A stretch of DNA of 64,000 bases from the NCBI GenBank assembly GCA_964548535.1, contig CAZJRQ010000009.1, positions 3,315 to 67,314 on the forward strand. Reading direction: 5' to 3'. Both the position numbers and the translations under genes were made by a program. The notes below the pieces were generated by a model, which was given only the letters and a program-made list of their open reading frames with translations, made no database searches and had not been told where the DNA came from. Positions 16,435 through 25,013 of the stretch are shown piece by piece; within the stretch, counting starts at the first letter, position 1, and each line of letters opens with the position of its first letter. Source of the stretch: CAZJRQ01 sp964548535 (lineage in GTDB: Bacteria > Bacillota > Clostridia > Oscillospirales > Ruminococcaceae).

Positions 16435-18870
16435 TTAATTTTGCACAATTACTAAATATCCATTTGAATTATAAAATCCAAGGTTATCTAATTTATCTTC
16501 AAGACCTTTTTTATTGTAAGATTCCTTAACAGTCTTAATAAGCTCTTCTTCGTCATAATTATCAGATACATATCTAACAGAAATTATTCCGTTTTCTTCA
16601 CTTATTACTTCGTCAAGAATGTTACCGTAATCAGCTAAATTCTCAATTACCAAGCCGTTTGAATAATAATACTCATAAGTATCATCATCAGTAGAATATT
16701 TTTGAAGCTGTGAATCAAGCTCAAATAAATTGTCCTGAGTAAATCCTGTAAATTCTGCTACGTCAGAATCAGCGTTGTATAGAAAATACGGTACGCCTGA
16801 ATTATTGATATTGTTAGTTGTATCTACCTGATACCATTTACCCTCAATTTCAACAGCACTCCACGCATGAGGCAGATTTCCATTCAAATAACCAGTAACA
16901 ACCTTGCATTCAAGACCAGACTTTGCGCACAAAAGTTTATAGGCATAAGCATAAGATTGACAAACGCCCTTTTTATTTACAATGATTCCGTAGGTGTTAA
17001 ACGCATCTTCAAAAGTACCGTCTGCTGATTTCACATAGTCATTTTCTTCAGCCATTGCTAAAGCATCATCTTCATATTCGCAGTTGTTTTCAAGATAATC
17101 ATAAAGTGCTAAACGCTTTTCTTCGTCAGACATTTTTTCATCTATTACCTCTGAAACAATTTTGTCCGCCTCAGTTGTAATTTCCTTTTGCTTTTGCAAA
17201 ATTGTATCCTTATCATAGCAATAATCTACTTTTAATGTAAATGTATTATAATCATAAGTAAAGTTGGTAAGTCCCAAAATATACGGATTTTGATAATATA
17301 CTTTATAAAAAACATCCTCAAGATAATTTGGGTTTTGCATTTCAGGAAAAGCCTCAAATGAAATCTCAGTTTCAGCATTTATAAGATTAATAGCAAGCCA
17401 TTCTTCCTCAGCTGAATCAGCAAAAATCATCATGCCGTTGTTTGGATTATCAACAGTATCCTCATTGCCAGTTTCGACATGGTTATCAGTATTTTCTTTC
17501 TGCTGTTCAACAATTGTCTTATCTTCATCAGGCTTTTTGTCGTCAGAAGAAATAATTGTGTCAACGTCCTTATCTGGAACTTTGTTTATATTATTTTCAG
17601 GTTCAGCATTACCTATAAATGTTGTATCGCCGATTGTTTCAGGAAATTCTGTTCCTTCTGCTACATTTGCCATTGAAATATAACCAGTAAGGGCTGTACC
17701 CTCAACCTCATACTTGTAGCACGGTGATGTATATTCACCATATATCTCTTTTATAAAATAAGTGTACTTAACATTTCTCGATGTCACTGAACCATCAATA
17801 TTCAAAACATCAAACGTCATAGGCAAATCTTCAAGCTTTTCAAACCTACTATGAACGATATCATCATATTCATTAGTTATCTTCATTGGAAGTTTTAAAT
17901 CAGCAGTGGATACTCCAGCACCTAAACCGCTTTCTTTACCACCAACAACAGCACTTACATAATAATCTCCCTCAATAGAAAAGTTTTGACCAATAACAAA
18001 CACATTATCACTTGAGCGGCTTTCAAAATATACACGTCCATCGCCATCACGAGAATCTGCATACTCCGTCTTTGTAGTTCTGTGAACACTAATTAAAGAT
18101 TCTTCACTATAACCAGCTTTTGCACCCAACACTGGGTCATTTTTAAGACCAAAACTTTGATTGTCACTTACAAGTTTATAAATTATATACTCTTCAGCAC
18201 CCTCAACAGCATCCCATGTAAGTTTAAACACACCTTGACTGTCAACAACGCCCTTTACATTAGGAACTTCAATTTCCTGCTTAACTGTAAACGGAATTAT
18301 CACTGGCTTATCAAGCTTTACTGGAGTTTCGCTCTCTGTATCATACCAAATTGCAAGATAATAAATCGGTGCATTACCCCAACGAAGAATCAAGTCTTTA
18401 TCTTTATCTTCAAGTTTAGCAATATTGGAATCTAAATTTTCCTTATCCTCTGAATCAGTTGCAAGCACCGGCTCAATTGGAGCAATACTTAACTTAAACT
18501 TTTCATCAATCTCATTAAGCGGTGTATTATAAGTGTAAATTGCACTTTCCTCTTTGCAATCCTTATCGGTATGAACTGATACATAATCTTCTAAAGAAAT
18601 ATTAATATCACAAGTATCAATAAAATTAAAAGCAATTTCAAATTTTTCATCCGATGCAACATTATAAAGCGGCATTATGCTGTTCTCATCCGAAAAATCA
18701 TATTGCTTTTTTATATCATCAACTGTTATTGTTTTACCATACTGCGTGAGATAATTCACACCTGATACATTTGAAACATCGCCATTTTTGTTTGAACAAC
18801 CTGTAACGCTTGTAACCAACATTGCGAATGCCAGAAGAGCCACTATACTTTTTTTACTTTTTGTTTTCAT
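16435..18870 (-). CDS. Lipoprotein with transglutaminase-like domain
   Basis: An 811-residue lipoprotein (signal peptide and lipobox VTGC near residue 25). The N-terminal half holds beta-rich, fibronectin-III-like stretches (for example FKLTWDAVEGAEEYIIYKL). The C-terminal third has a transglutaminase-like core with Cys in KKGVCQSYAYAYKLLCAKSG, His in LPHAWSAVEIEGKWYQVDTT and the following Asp, the complete Cys-His-Asp set. In bacteria such domains are mostly proteases or amidases. It is surface-exposed and its target is unknown. The ATG at 18870 has AAAGGGA upstream; the in-frame TTG at 18888 overlaps that ribosome site. Two ECF-type promoter copies lie upstream. Confidence 0.88.
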   Translation of the reverse strand: MKTKSKKSIVALLAFAMLVTSVTGCSNKNGDVSNVSGVNYLTQYGKTITVDDIKKQYDFSDENSIMPLYNVASDEKFEIAFNFIDTCDINISLEDYVSVHTDKDCKEESAIYTYNTPLNEIDEKFKLSIAPIEPVLATDSEDKENLDSNIAKLEDKDKDLILRWGNAPIYYLAIWYDTESETPVKLDKPVIIPFTVKQEIEVPNVKGVVDSQGVFKLTWDAVEGAEEYIIYKLVSDNQSFGLKNDPVLGAKAGYSEESLISVHRTTKTEYADSRDGDGRVYFESRSSDNVFVIGQNFSIEGDYYVSAVVGGKESGLGAGVSTADLKLPMKITNEYDDIVHSRFEKLEDLPMTFDVLNIDGSVTSRNVKYTYFIKEIYGEYTSPCYKYEVEGTALTGYISMANVAEGTEFPETIGDTTFIGNAEPENNINKVPDKDVDTIISSDDKKPDEDKTIVEQQKENTDNHVETGNEDTVDNPNNGMMIFADSAEEEWLAINLINAETEISFEAFPEMQNPNYLEDVFYKVYYQNPYILGLTNFTYDYNTFTLKVDYCYDKDTILQKQKEITTEADKIVSEVIDEKMSDEEKRLALYDYLENNCEYEDDALAMAEENDYVKSADGTFEDAFNTYGIIVNKKGVCQSYAYAYKLLCAKSGLECKVVTGYLNGNLPHAWSAVEIEGKWYQVDTTNNINNSGVPYFLYNADSDVAEFTGFTQDNLFELDSQLQKYSTDDDTYEYYYSNGLVIENLADYGNILDEVISEENGIISVRYVSDNYDEEELIKTVKESYNKKGLEDKLDNLGFYNSNGYLVIVQN

Positions 18871-18911
18871 AATAAAATTCCCTTTCAAATTGAACTATTA
18901 TTTTGTCTTAC

Positions 18912-18946
18912 GTATATAACACTCGACAACTCATCAAAAGGTTGCA
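18912..18946 (-). promoter_or_regulatory. ECF-type promoter copy 1
   Basis: On the minus strand: TGCAACCTTT (18937-18946) followed by GAGTTGTCGAGTGTTATATA. It matches copy 2 almost exactly and the promoter before the sigma gene in its conserved blocks. Confidence 0.65.
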
Positions 18947-18994
18947 TAAAAAATATTTTTCTAGAATTTATTTTTTTCAATCTTTTGTGCTTAC

Positions 18995-19029
18995 ATACAT
19001 AACACTCGACAACTCGTTGAAAGGTTGCA
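18995..19029 (-). promoter_or_regulatory. ECF-type promoter copy 2
   Basis: On the minus strand TGCAACCTTT (19020-19029), then GAGTTGTCGAGTGTTATGTA. It lies 83 bp upstream of copy 1, between the anti-sigma and lipoprotein genes. Confidence 0.65.
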
Positions 19030-19097
19030 TAAAAAAATATTTATTTTTGAAAATTAAATTTCTAATGCAAATTTAAAAGTCTTAGCATACAATTAAA

Positions 19098-19718
19098 TTA
19101 TATTTTAAACACAGCTTCTACGCCATTAATCTTTACATAACTGTCATCATAAATACTAAACTTAATAACATCACCGCTATTTAAAACTGCCATATAATTC
19201 ACAGGTTTTTCAAGTTCAGCCTTATTTTCAAACATATCAGCATTTTTAATTCTTGAAATCAATTCTGAAATTTCTTTCTCATCAACCAAATCATTATCTT
19301 CAAAAGTTTCAGCATCGCTTTGATAAAGCTTATTCAAATCATCATTGTTGCTTATCTTAGAAATAAACTCCGAATAAATCTGCACCTCCGACATATCTTC
19401 ATCATACCAAGTATTATCCTTGAAAATATTATTACCCTTGGAATTATTATCATTTTTTCCAGCCTTTATTGTAAAAGAACTACCTCCCTGACTATCATCT
19501 GTCATTGGAACATTATTATTAGAATTTGAATAAATTAAAATTCCTCCAACCACAACAAGCAGACAAGCTGCAGCTGATGATATATATCTAATTTTTTTCA
19601 TCTTATTACGTTTTTGTTCTGCCTTTGCATTTTCCATTTCATTAGCTAATTTTTCGAGAAAAGCCGCATCCGGAACAATCTTCTCATTATCTTTTTTATA
19701 ACTATCTTTAAAATTCAT
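19098..19718 (-). CDS. Anti-sigma factor, membrane anchored
   Basis: A 206-residue protein: an N-terminal cytoplasmic helical region of ~45 residues (DAAFLEKLANEMENAKAEQ) able to bind a sigma factor, one membrane helix (about 45-63), and an extracytoplasmic part of ~140 residues with a beta-rich end. The architecture, and an 11-bp overlap with the ECF sigma gene, mark it as the cognate anti-sigma factor. It has no recognisable zinc-binding ZAS motif. The signal it reads outside the membrane is unknown. Confidence 0.8.
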   Translation of the reverse strand: MNFKDSYKKDNEKIVPDAAFLEKLANEMENAKAEQKRNKMKKIRYISSAAACLLVVVGGILIYSNSNNNVPMTDDSQGGSSFTIKAGKNDNNSKGNNIFKDNTWYDEDMSEVQIYSEFISKISNNDDLNKLYQSDAETFEDNDLVDEKEISELISRIKNADMFENKAELEKPVNYMAVLNSGDVIKFSIYDDSYVKINGVEAVFKI

Positions 19719-20199
19719 ATTGCTCCTCCTTTATAAGATCTTTAAGCTGCTCCCTTGCTCTGTGAAGCTGAGATTTAACAGTAGATTCCTTTGCTCCAAC
19801 AACCGCACTAATTTGTGCTACAGAATAATCCTCATAATAAAATAGATGTATCACCGTTCGATATTTTTGAGGAAGTTTTTGAACAGCATAATAAATTTCA
19901 CTGTTCTCATACATACATTCACCAATATTTTCAGCTTCTTCAATATTTGTTCTGTGCCTAAACCACGCTGATGTCACCAAGCTTTTTCCAGCATTAACGG
20001 TCACTTTCAAAAACCAAGCCTTGCGATGTTCTTCATCATTGAATTTTTTATCAGCTTTAATATATTTTAAAAATACTTCCTGAGTTATATCCTCAGCATC
20101 TTGCTTATTCTGTGTGCGAGCATACGCTAATTTAAAAATCATATCAGAATACATTTCAATTAGCTGTTCACAAGACAAGTCCTGTACAAACCCTCTCAA
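19708..20199 (-). CDS. ECF RNA polymerase sigma factor
   Basis: A 163-residue sigma-70 family protein: region 2 (MYSDMIFKLAYARTQNKQDA, DITQEVFLKYI) and region 4 (LPQKYRTVIHLFYYEDYSVA, then STVKSQLHRAREQLK) with no region 3. The start is a TTG at 20199 with AGGAG upstream; no ATG lies in the region. Its own promoter (20213-20247) shares the conserved blocks of the two promoters in front of the lipoprotein operon, so the gene is probably autoregulated. Confidence 0.92.
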   Translation of the reverse strand: MRGFVQDLSCEQLIEMYSDMIFKLAYARTQNKQDAEDITQEVFLKYIKADKKFNDEEHRKAWFLKVTVNAGKSLVTSAWFRHRTNIEEAENIGECMYENSEIYYAVQKLPQKYRTVIHLFYYEDYSVAQISAVVGAKESTVKSQLHRAREQLKDLIKEEQYEF

Positions 20200-20212
20200 T
20201 TATACCACTCCT

Positions 20213-20247
20213 ATATACAACACTTTGCAAGTCGTAAAAAAGTTGCA
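20213..20247 (-). promoter_or_regulatory. ECF-type promoter of the sigma factor gene
   Basis: On the minus strand TGCAACTTTT (20238-20247), then ACGACTTGCAAAGTGTTGTA. It keeps the same -35 block, spacing and AGTGTT block as the copies at 18912 and 18995. Confidence 0.62.
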
Positions 20248-20385
20248 ATATCTTTAATTTTTCATCTAAAATAATTATACAAGATAAAATAAATTATGTC
20301 AATTTTTTTATCAAATTATGAGATGATTTGTGATTTTATAATAATTCCAATCAAATACAAACAAAAATCTATGGAATAAAACAAA

Positions 20386-20420
20386 AAAAGTACAGCTAGC
20401 TTGACCTAACTGCACTTTTC
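20386..20420 (-). terminator. Terminator of the mgtC gene
   Basis: On the minus strand AGTGCAGTTAG pairs with CTAGCTGTACT (two G-U pairs) and a run of T follows. Confidence 0.7.
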
Positions 20421-20444
20421 ACATTACAATAAAAAAACAAATAA

Positions 20445-21128
20445 CTATTCAATCTGTTCCCATTTTGCTGATATCCTATCTTCACTGTCAAGACAATTTG
20501 CTACAATTTCCTCAATAATAGGAGCTGAGTTTCTGCAATAGCAAGTATATTCTGCAACAACTTCAATCTTGTCGTTTGGAAGGTCGTTGGTATCAAGACT
20601 GACTAAATATACTTTTTTATCTTTTACCGCGTTTATCAAATATGTACGCAAAGAAGATTCGTTATCCTCACCGCATATTACTGAAATTTCATATCTTCTA
20701 TCCGACTCAGCATAAGATTCTAACGGATAAATTCTAAAAGCAATAGGTCTAAATAATATATTTGCACCTATTAAAACAACAGCGGCAACAAGAGCAAACC
20801 CCAGCTTGCCAGTACCAGCAAAAGTACCAACAGCAGCAGTACACCAAAGTGTAGCCGCAGTGTTTAACCCCTTTACAGTTCCGCCCTCTTTAAAAATTAC
20901 GCCACTGCATAAAAAACCTACACCAGAAATAATATAGCTTTCAACACGTGCAATTTCAGCATCCAAACCAACTACAACAGGAAGCTGTAAAAACATGCAC
21001 GTTCCAAAACAAATTAATATATTTGTTCTAATACCAGCAGGATGCCCTGTAAATTGACGCTCAAGTCCAATCGCGAACCCTAAAAGAATTGATAATCCTA
21101 GCCTTGTCATAAAATCGAATATTGTCAT
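20445..21128 (-). CDS. mgtC: MgtC/SapB family membrane protein
   Basis: A 227-residue protein: four to five hydrophobic helices with the MgtC hallmarks LSILLGFAIGLERQ, AGIRTNILICFG, GVGFLCSGVIFK and GLNTAATLWCTAAVG, followed by a soluble ACT-like C-terminal domain. MgtC proteins are linked to growth in low Mg2+ and to ATP-synthase or phosphate control in other bacteria. It lies downstream of mgtA on the same strand, behind a hairpin at 21167, completing a magnesium block. Confidence 0.9.
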   Translation of the reverse strand: MTIFDFMTRLGLSILLGFAIGLERQFTGHPAGIRTNILICFGTCMFLQLPVVVGLDAEIARVESYIISGVGFLCSGVIFKEGGTVKGLNTAATLWCTAAVGTFAGTGKLGFALVAAVVLIGANILFRPIAFRIYPLESYAESDRRYEISVICGEDNESSLRTYLINAVKDKKVYLVSLDTNDLPNDKIEVVAEYTCYCRNSAPIIEEIVANCLDSEDRISAKWEQIE

Positions 21129-21166
21129 TTACATTCCCGCCTCTCTAAGATTTGTTTTGAATATAA

Positions 21167-21207
21167 AAAAGTCTTTAGAGGTGTTATTACCTAAAAAGAC
21201 TTTTTCA
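21167..21207 (-). terminator. Hairpin terminator between mgtA-linked small gene and mgtC
   Basis: On the minus strand AAAAAGTCTTTTTAGGT pairs with ACCTCTAAAGACTTTTTT and ends in T residues. It could attenuate read-through from mgtA into mgtC. Confidence 0.65.
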
Positions 21208-21250
21208 TGTTTATTAACTATTATTTTTATGAAGTTTATTTTTATGAAGA

Positions 21251-21424
21251 TTACTTTTTATTTTTATTCTCTATATTTCTTTTTAGTGGTTTCATTGACC
21301 AGAATACAATGTTCATTACAATAACTACTAGCAAAGTAGCAGCCATTGAAACCCAAAATCCTATGTCAAGGCCAAGCCACTCTGTTGTGCCGAAAATATC
21401 CATCCAAAGTTTTGCCCAGTTCAT
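21251..21424 (-). CDS. Small single-pass membrane protein next to MgtA
   Basis: A 57-residue protein: a short amphipathic, Trp-rich N-terminus (MNWAKLWMDIFGTTEWLGLD), one hydrophobic helix (about 21-44) and a very basic tail. The ATG at 21424 has AAAGGAG seven bases upstream. It follows mgtA after 18 bases, so it is probably co-translated and could be a small stabilising subunit of the pump, like other small proteins associated with Mg transporters. No family is recognised. Confidence 0.65.
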   Translation of the reverse strand: MNWAKLWMDIFGTTEWLGLDIGFWVSMAATLLVVIVMNIVFWSMKPLKRNIENKNKK

Positions 21425-21442
21425 ATTAAACGCTCCTTTCAA

Positions 21443-24220
21443 TTAAAGCAATTCGCCGTAATGTTTTACATATGCTTTCTTCAAGCTTGTTGCCAATGCC
21501 ATATATAGTAAGATACATGGAATTAGATAAGCAAAGTATAGAGCTGGTAGAGCAACAAAACCAAGAGCTGTTCCGAATGGAGTAAATGGAATAATTGTCA
21601 ATACAGCAATACCTGTGAATGTCAATAGTGTAACAGGAGCAGATGCATGGCTCTGGATAAATGGAATCTTTGGAGTACGGATCATATGAATTACCAAAGT
21701 CTGGCTCCACATTGACTCAACGAACCAACCAGCCTGGAATAGTCCCATATATTTTGTCTGCATATCAGCAAGCTCTGCACCGCTAAAATGATTAACAAGG
21801 TCATTATACAAAATAAGATCTGTGCCATTTGTAATTTCTTTAATGTACATTGGGCAGAATACGAAATACATGAATATGTATGTAGTCCAGTCAAAAATTG
21901 AACTTGTAGGTCCAATCCAAATCATAAAGCTACCAACCGAAGAAGCATCCCACTTTTTAGGTACTTCAAGGAACTCTTCATCAACATTATCCCAAGGGAT
22001 AGCAGTACATGACAAGTCATAAATTAGGTTTAGGAAGATTAGATGTACACTCATCATTGGTAGGAATGGAATCAAAGCAGATGCTGCTACTACTGAGAAC
22101 ATATTACCAAAGTTAGATGATGCTGTCATCTTGATGTACTTAATCATATTAGCATATGTCTTACGTCCTTCAATGATACCCTCTTCAAGTACCATAAGGT
22201 CTTTTTCAAGCAAGATAATATCAGCTGATTCTTTCGCAATATCAACAGCTGTATCAACTGAAATTCCGATATCAGCTGACTTCATAGCAGCCGCATCATT
22301 AATACCATCACCCATGAATCCAACAGTGTGACCGTTCTCACGCAATACAGTAACAACTCTAGCCTTTTGGTCTGGAGAAAGCTTAGCAAATACGTCAGTA
22401 TTCTCAGCAGCTATTGCAAGCTCGGTGTCGCTCATCTTATCAATGTCAGCGCCTAGTAATAGATTTTTAACCTTCAAGCCAACCTGCTTACAAATGCAAC
22501 GTGTAACCTTGTCGTTATCACCAGTAAGAATCTTAGTTGTAACACCATGAGCCTTTAGAGTTTTTATAGCTTGTTCTGTTGACTCCTTTGGTGGGTCTAG
22601 GAATGCAAGATATCCAATAAGAACCATGTCGCACTCGTCCTTAACGCCAAATGCACCAACTGGTGATGGGTTAGTTTTCTGAGCAATAGCGATAACACGC
22701 ATACCGTCATCATTCAAGTTATCAACTGTCTTAAGAACACTTCTCTTAAGCTCGTCTGTAAGTGGTTCAATTTTGCCGTCATACTCAACGTGTGAGCAAA
22801 TTGAAAGCATTTCTTCAACCGCGCCCTTAGTTACCATCTGAGTTTTACCGCTCTTATCGCTTACAACTGTTGAAAGTCTACGACGAGTAAAGTCAAATGG
22901 AATTTCATCAACCTTAGTATAAGTTTCTGAAAGGTCGATTAGCTTTGAATCAAGCTCTTCTTCCTCTTCAGTTCTGTTGATAATAGCGTGGTCCATTAGG
23001 TTTTTATAACCAGTTTGGAAATAGCTGTTTAGGTAAGCATGACGAAGTACACGAGTATCTTCCTTACCCATTACGTCCAAATGATATTCCAAAACAACTC
23101 TATCCTGAGTTAGTGTACCAGTTTTATCTGTACAAAGAATATCAATTGCTCCAAAGTTTTGAATTGAGTTTAAGTTCTTAACAATAGTCTTTTTCTTAGA
23201 CATTGCCATAGCGCCCTTAGCAAGACAAGTTGTAACGATCATTGGTAGCATCTCAGGTGTTAGACCTACTGCTACTGAAATACCGAACAAGAATGCCTCA
23301 AGCCAGTCACCCTTAGTAATTCCATTTACAAGGAATACAACTGGAACCATTACAAGCATAAATCTGATAAGCACCCAAGATACTGCGTTTACACCCTTTG
23401 AGAAACTTGTTTCTACTGAATCACCAGCAACTGAAACAGCCATTGAGCCGAATACTGTGTCATCACCAACAGCAACAACAACAGCTCTTGCACTACCACT
23501 GATAACATTACTTCCCATGAAACCAATGTTATTATACTCAGTAGTAGAATCACATTTGCCCTTGTAAGCATCAGGAAGCTTTTCAATTGGATCACTCTCA
23601 CCTGTCAAAGCTGACTGGCTGATAAACAAGTCCTTAGCCTCAATAATTCTAATATCAGCAGGAACCATGTCACCAGCTGAAAGATGTACGATATCACCAA
23701 CTACAACATCTTCAAGTGGAATTTCACAATTTTTCTCTTCTTTTCTGTCTACAGTACAAGTTGTAGTAATCATTTCAAGCAGCTTTTCAGCAGCGTTACC
23801 TGAACGTGATTCCTGAACGAATCTTAGACAACCTGAAATCAATACCATTGTAAGGATAATAATTACAGTTAGCGGATCAACCTCATCAGGTTCATTCTGT
23901 ATAATCGGAACTACGATATCTGTAAAAATCGATACAACAGACAATACGAAAAGAATTGCTGTAAATGGATTGATAAATGCCTCAGCTAATCTTTTACCAA
24001 GTGTCTTTTTCTTCTCATGTGTTACCTTATTACTTCCGTTTGTATTACGGCTAGTAACAACATCCTTTTCAGAAAGACCATTAACATTAGTACCCAATTT
24101 CTTCATTACAGTTTTAATGTTATTCTCTGCTGCAAAGGCAATTTTCTTGTTAGCTTCATCTCTGCGTACTGCGTTTTCAGCAGACTTCTTCGATGAAGTT
24201 CTGTTTGTTTCATTCTTCAT
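21443..24220 (-). CDS. mgtA: Magnesium-importing P-type ATPase
   Basis: A 925-residue P3B-type ATPase bringing Mg2+ into the cell: actuator motif LTGESDPIEK, phosphorylation site DILCTDKTGTLTQD, hinge TGDNDKVTR and GDGINDAAA, about ten membrane helices. The start is best placed at the ATG at 24220 (MKNETNRTSS), which has GAGGAGG nine bases upstream. The frame stays open to an ATG at 24295 that lacks any ribosome site, lies within the leader region and overlaps the stop of a 31-codon leader ORF. A second, shorter MgtA paralogue lies at 25533. Transcription is probably Mg-responsive through the leader. Confidence 0.93.
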   Translation of the reverse strand: MKNETNRTSSKKSAENAVRRDEANKKIAFAAENNIKTVMKKLGTNVNGLSEKDVVTSRNTNGSNKVTHEKKKTLGKRLAEAFINPFTAILFVLSVVSIFTDIVVPIIQNEPDEVDPLTVIIILTMVLISGCLRFVQESRSGNAAEKLLEMITTTCTVDRKEEKNCEIPLEDVVVGDIVHLSAGDMVPADIRIIEAKDLFISQSALTGESDPIEKLPDAYKGKCDSTTEYNNIGFMGSNVISGSARAVVVAVGDDTVFGSMAVSVAGDSVETSFSKGVNAVSWVLIRFMLVMVPVVFLVNGITKGDWLEAFLFGISVAVGLTPEMLPMIVTTCLAKGAMAMSKKKTIVKNLNSIQNFGAIDILCTDKTGTLTQDRVVLEYHLDVMGKEDTRVLRHAYLNSYFQTGYKNLMDHAIINRTEEEEELDSKLIDLSETYTKVDEIPFDFTRRRLSTVVSDKSGKTQMVTKGAVEEMLSICSHVEYDGKIEPLTDELKRSVLKTVDNLNDDGMRVIAIAQKTNPSPVGAFGVKDECDMVLIGYLAFLDPPKESTEQAIKTLKAHGVTTKILTGDNDKVTRCICKQVGLKVKNLLLGADIDKMSDTELAIAAENTDVFAKLSPDQKARVVTVLRENGHTVGFMGDGINDAAAMKSADIGISVDTAVDIAKESADIILLEKDLMVLEEGIIEGRKTYANMIKYIKMTASSNFGNMFSVVAASALIPFLPMMSVHLIFLNLIYDLSCTAIPWDNVDEEFLEVPKKWDASSVGSFMIWIGPTSSIFDWTTYIFMYFVFCPMYIKEITNGTDLILYNDLVNHFSGAELADMQTKYMGLFQAGWFVESMWSQTLVIHMIRTPKIPFIQSHASAPVTLLTFTGIAVLTIIPFTPFGTALGFVALPALYFAYLIPCILLYMALATSLKKAYVKHYGELL

Positions 24221-24400
24221 TGGTCTATACCTCCTCATTTTCTCCCGGAAAGCAAGACGATCATCCTTATTATGTACGCTATTTTTAGCAAACATTTATG
24301 AAAAGAGAAATCAGCAATCGACTTCTCCCTCCGGGGACATCATCTTGGCTACAACTCCCCGCGCCTTGGGCATCATCCATTTTGCTAATCCTCCTCTCAA
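24221..24400 (-). promoter_or_regulatory. Structured mgtA leader, putative Mg-sensing attenuator
   Basis: The region is notably GC-rich against the AT-rich surroundings. On the minus strand it can form a GCGGGGA/TCCCCGG hairpin (about 24326-24363) and an eight-pair GAGAAGTC/GATTTCTC hairpin (about 24304-24327, including a G-U pair), both lying inside a leader ORF. It does not show the M-box (ykoK) consensus. A sensing role is inferred from position. Confidence 0.5.
24285..24380 (-). CDS. Leader peptide upstream of mgtA
   Basis: A 31-codon ORF with a strong ribosome site (GAGAGGAGG, nine bases before ATG). The peptide opens with Met-Asp-Asp, has a second acidic/Pro cluster QDDVPGG, then a basic RSR and a hydrophobic end (LLISLFINVC). 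Its stop codon overlaps the unlikely upstream mgtA ATG. Acidic and Pro-containing leaders upstream of Mg transporters are known in enterobacteria (MgtL), where low Mg2+ causes ribosome destabilisation at such codons. The resemblance is in principle only, and the sequence is not homologous as far as can be seen. Confidence 0.55.
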   Translation of the reverse strand: MDDAQGAGSCSQDDVPGGRSRLLISLFINVC

Positions 24401-24454
24401 AATGAAAATTGTAGAAATTAAAAATATATATTAAAACAGCTGTAAAGCACTCGC

Positions 24455-24769
24455 CTACTTTTCTGTTTTATATCGATTTGATTTTGATATATAAGCAATA
24501 TCAAGTCCTGTTCCAACAAGCCATGCAACCATGCACCAAATAAATGCGGCATCTTTAAATGCAGAACTGAAACCTGAAAGTATAAAAATAATTGCTGCTG
24601 ATAAAAATACGCAAGCCATATTTTTACCTAATAAATCAATACGCAATTTGCTTTTTTCTTCCTCTGGCATCTCACGCAGAGCCTTAATCATTTTCGGAGC
24701 TTTACCTAAAGCTAAACCAATACCATAAATTAAAAATCCAAATCCAAAAATAATACAATACAAATTCAT
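24455..24769 (-). CDS. Small membrane protein, DUF3784-like
   Basis: A 104-residue protein with three hydrophobic helices and a short acidic cytoplasmic segment (LREMPEEEKSKLRIDLLGK) after the first. This resembles small Bacillota membrane proteins of the DUF3784 type; the assignment is tentative. The ATG at 24769 has GAAGGA upstream. A TATAAT box (24812-24817) could serve it, although its -35 is weak. It lies directly upstream of the mgtA leader on the same strand, without an evident terminator. Confidence 0.6.
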   Translation of the reverse strand: MNLYCIIFGFGFLIYGIGLALGKAPKMIKALREMPEEEKSKLRIDLLGKNMACVFLSAAIIFILSGFSSAFKDAAFIWCMVAWLVGTGLDIAYISKSNRYKTEK

Positions 24770-25013
24770 ATCGGTTCCTTCTTTCTTTTCTTTAGGCAAT
24801 ACCACACAAGATTATAATGTATCGCCTTTACTTTCGCATAACACAATATCATAATTATATCGCATATGCACAATAAATAACATGGTTAAATTCTTGCGAT
24901 TTCCTTGCGATTTGACAAGATGTATTTTTTAAGTAAATACTAATCAAACTTAATATCAAAACTAGTCACAAAGCATAAATATCAAACCATGTTATACCAT
25001 TATAATATATATA

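Noticed and set aside
18888..18888. TTG start for the transglutaminase lipoprotein
   Set aside because: It overlaps the ribosome site that serves the ATG at 18870. Similar in-frame TTG codons at 9199 and 21442 were rejected for the same reason.
24221..24400. M-box (ykoK) or yybP-ykoY riboswitch upstream of mgtA
   Set aside because: A GGGGAGT-like word is present, but the conserved cores of these riboswitches are not seen and the region is spanned by a leader ORF with a good ribosome site.
23970..24434. 154-codon plus-strand frame over the mgtA leader
   Set aside because: It is antisense to MgtA N-terminus and its leader, and no ribosome site precedes it.
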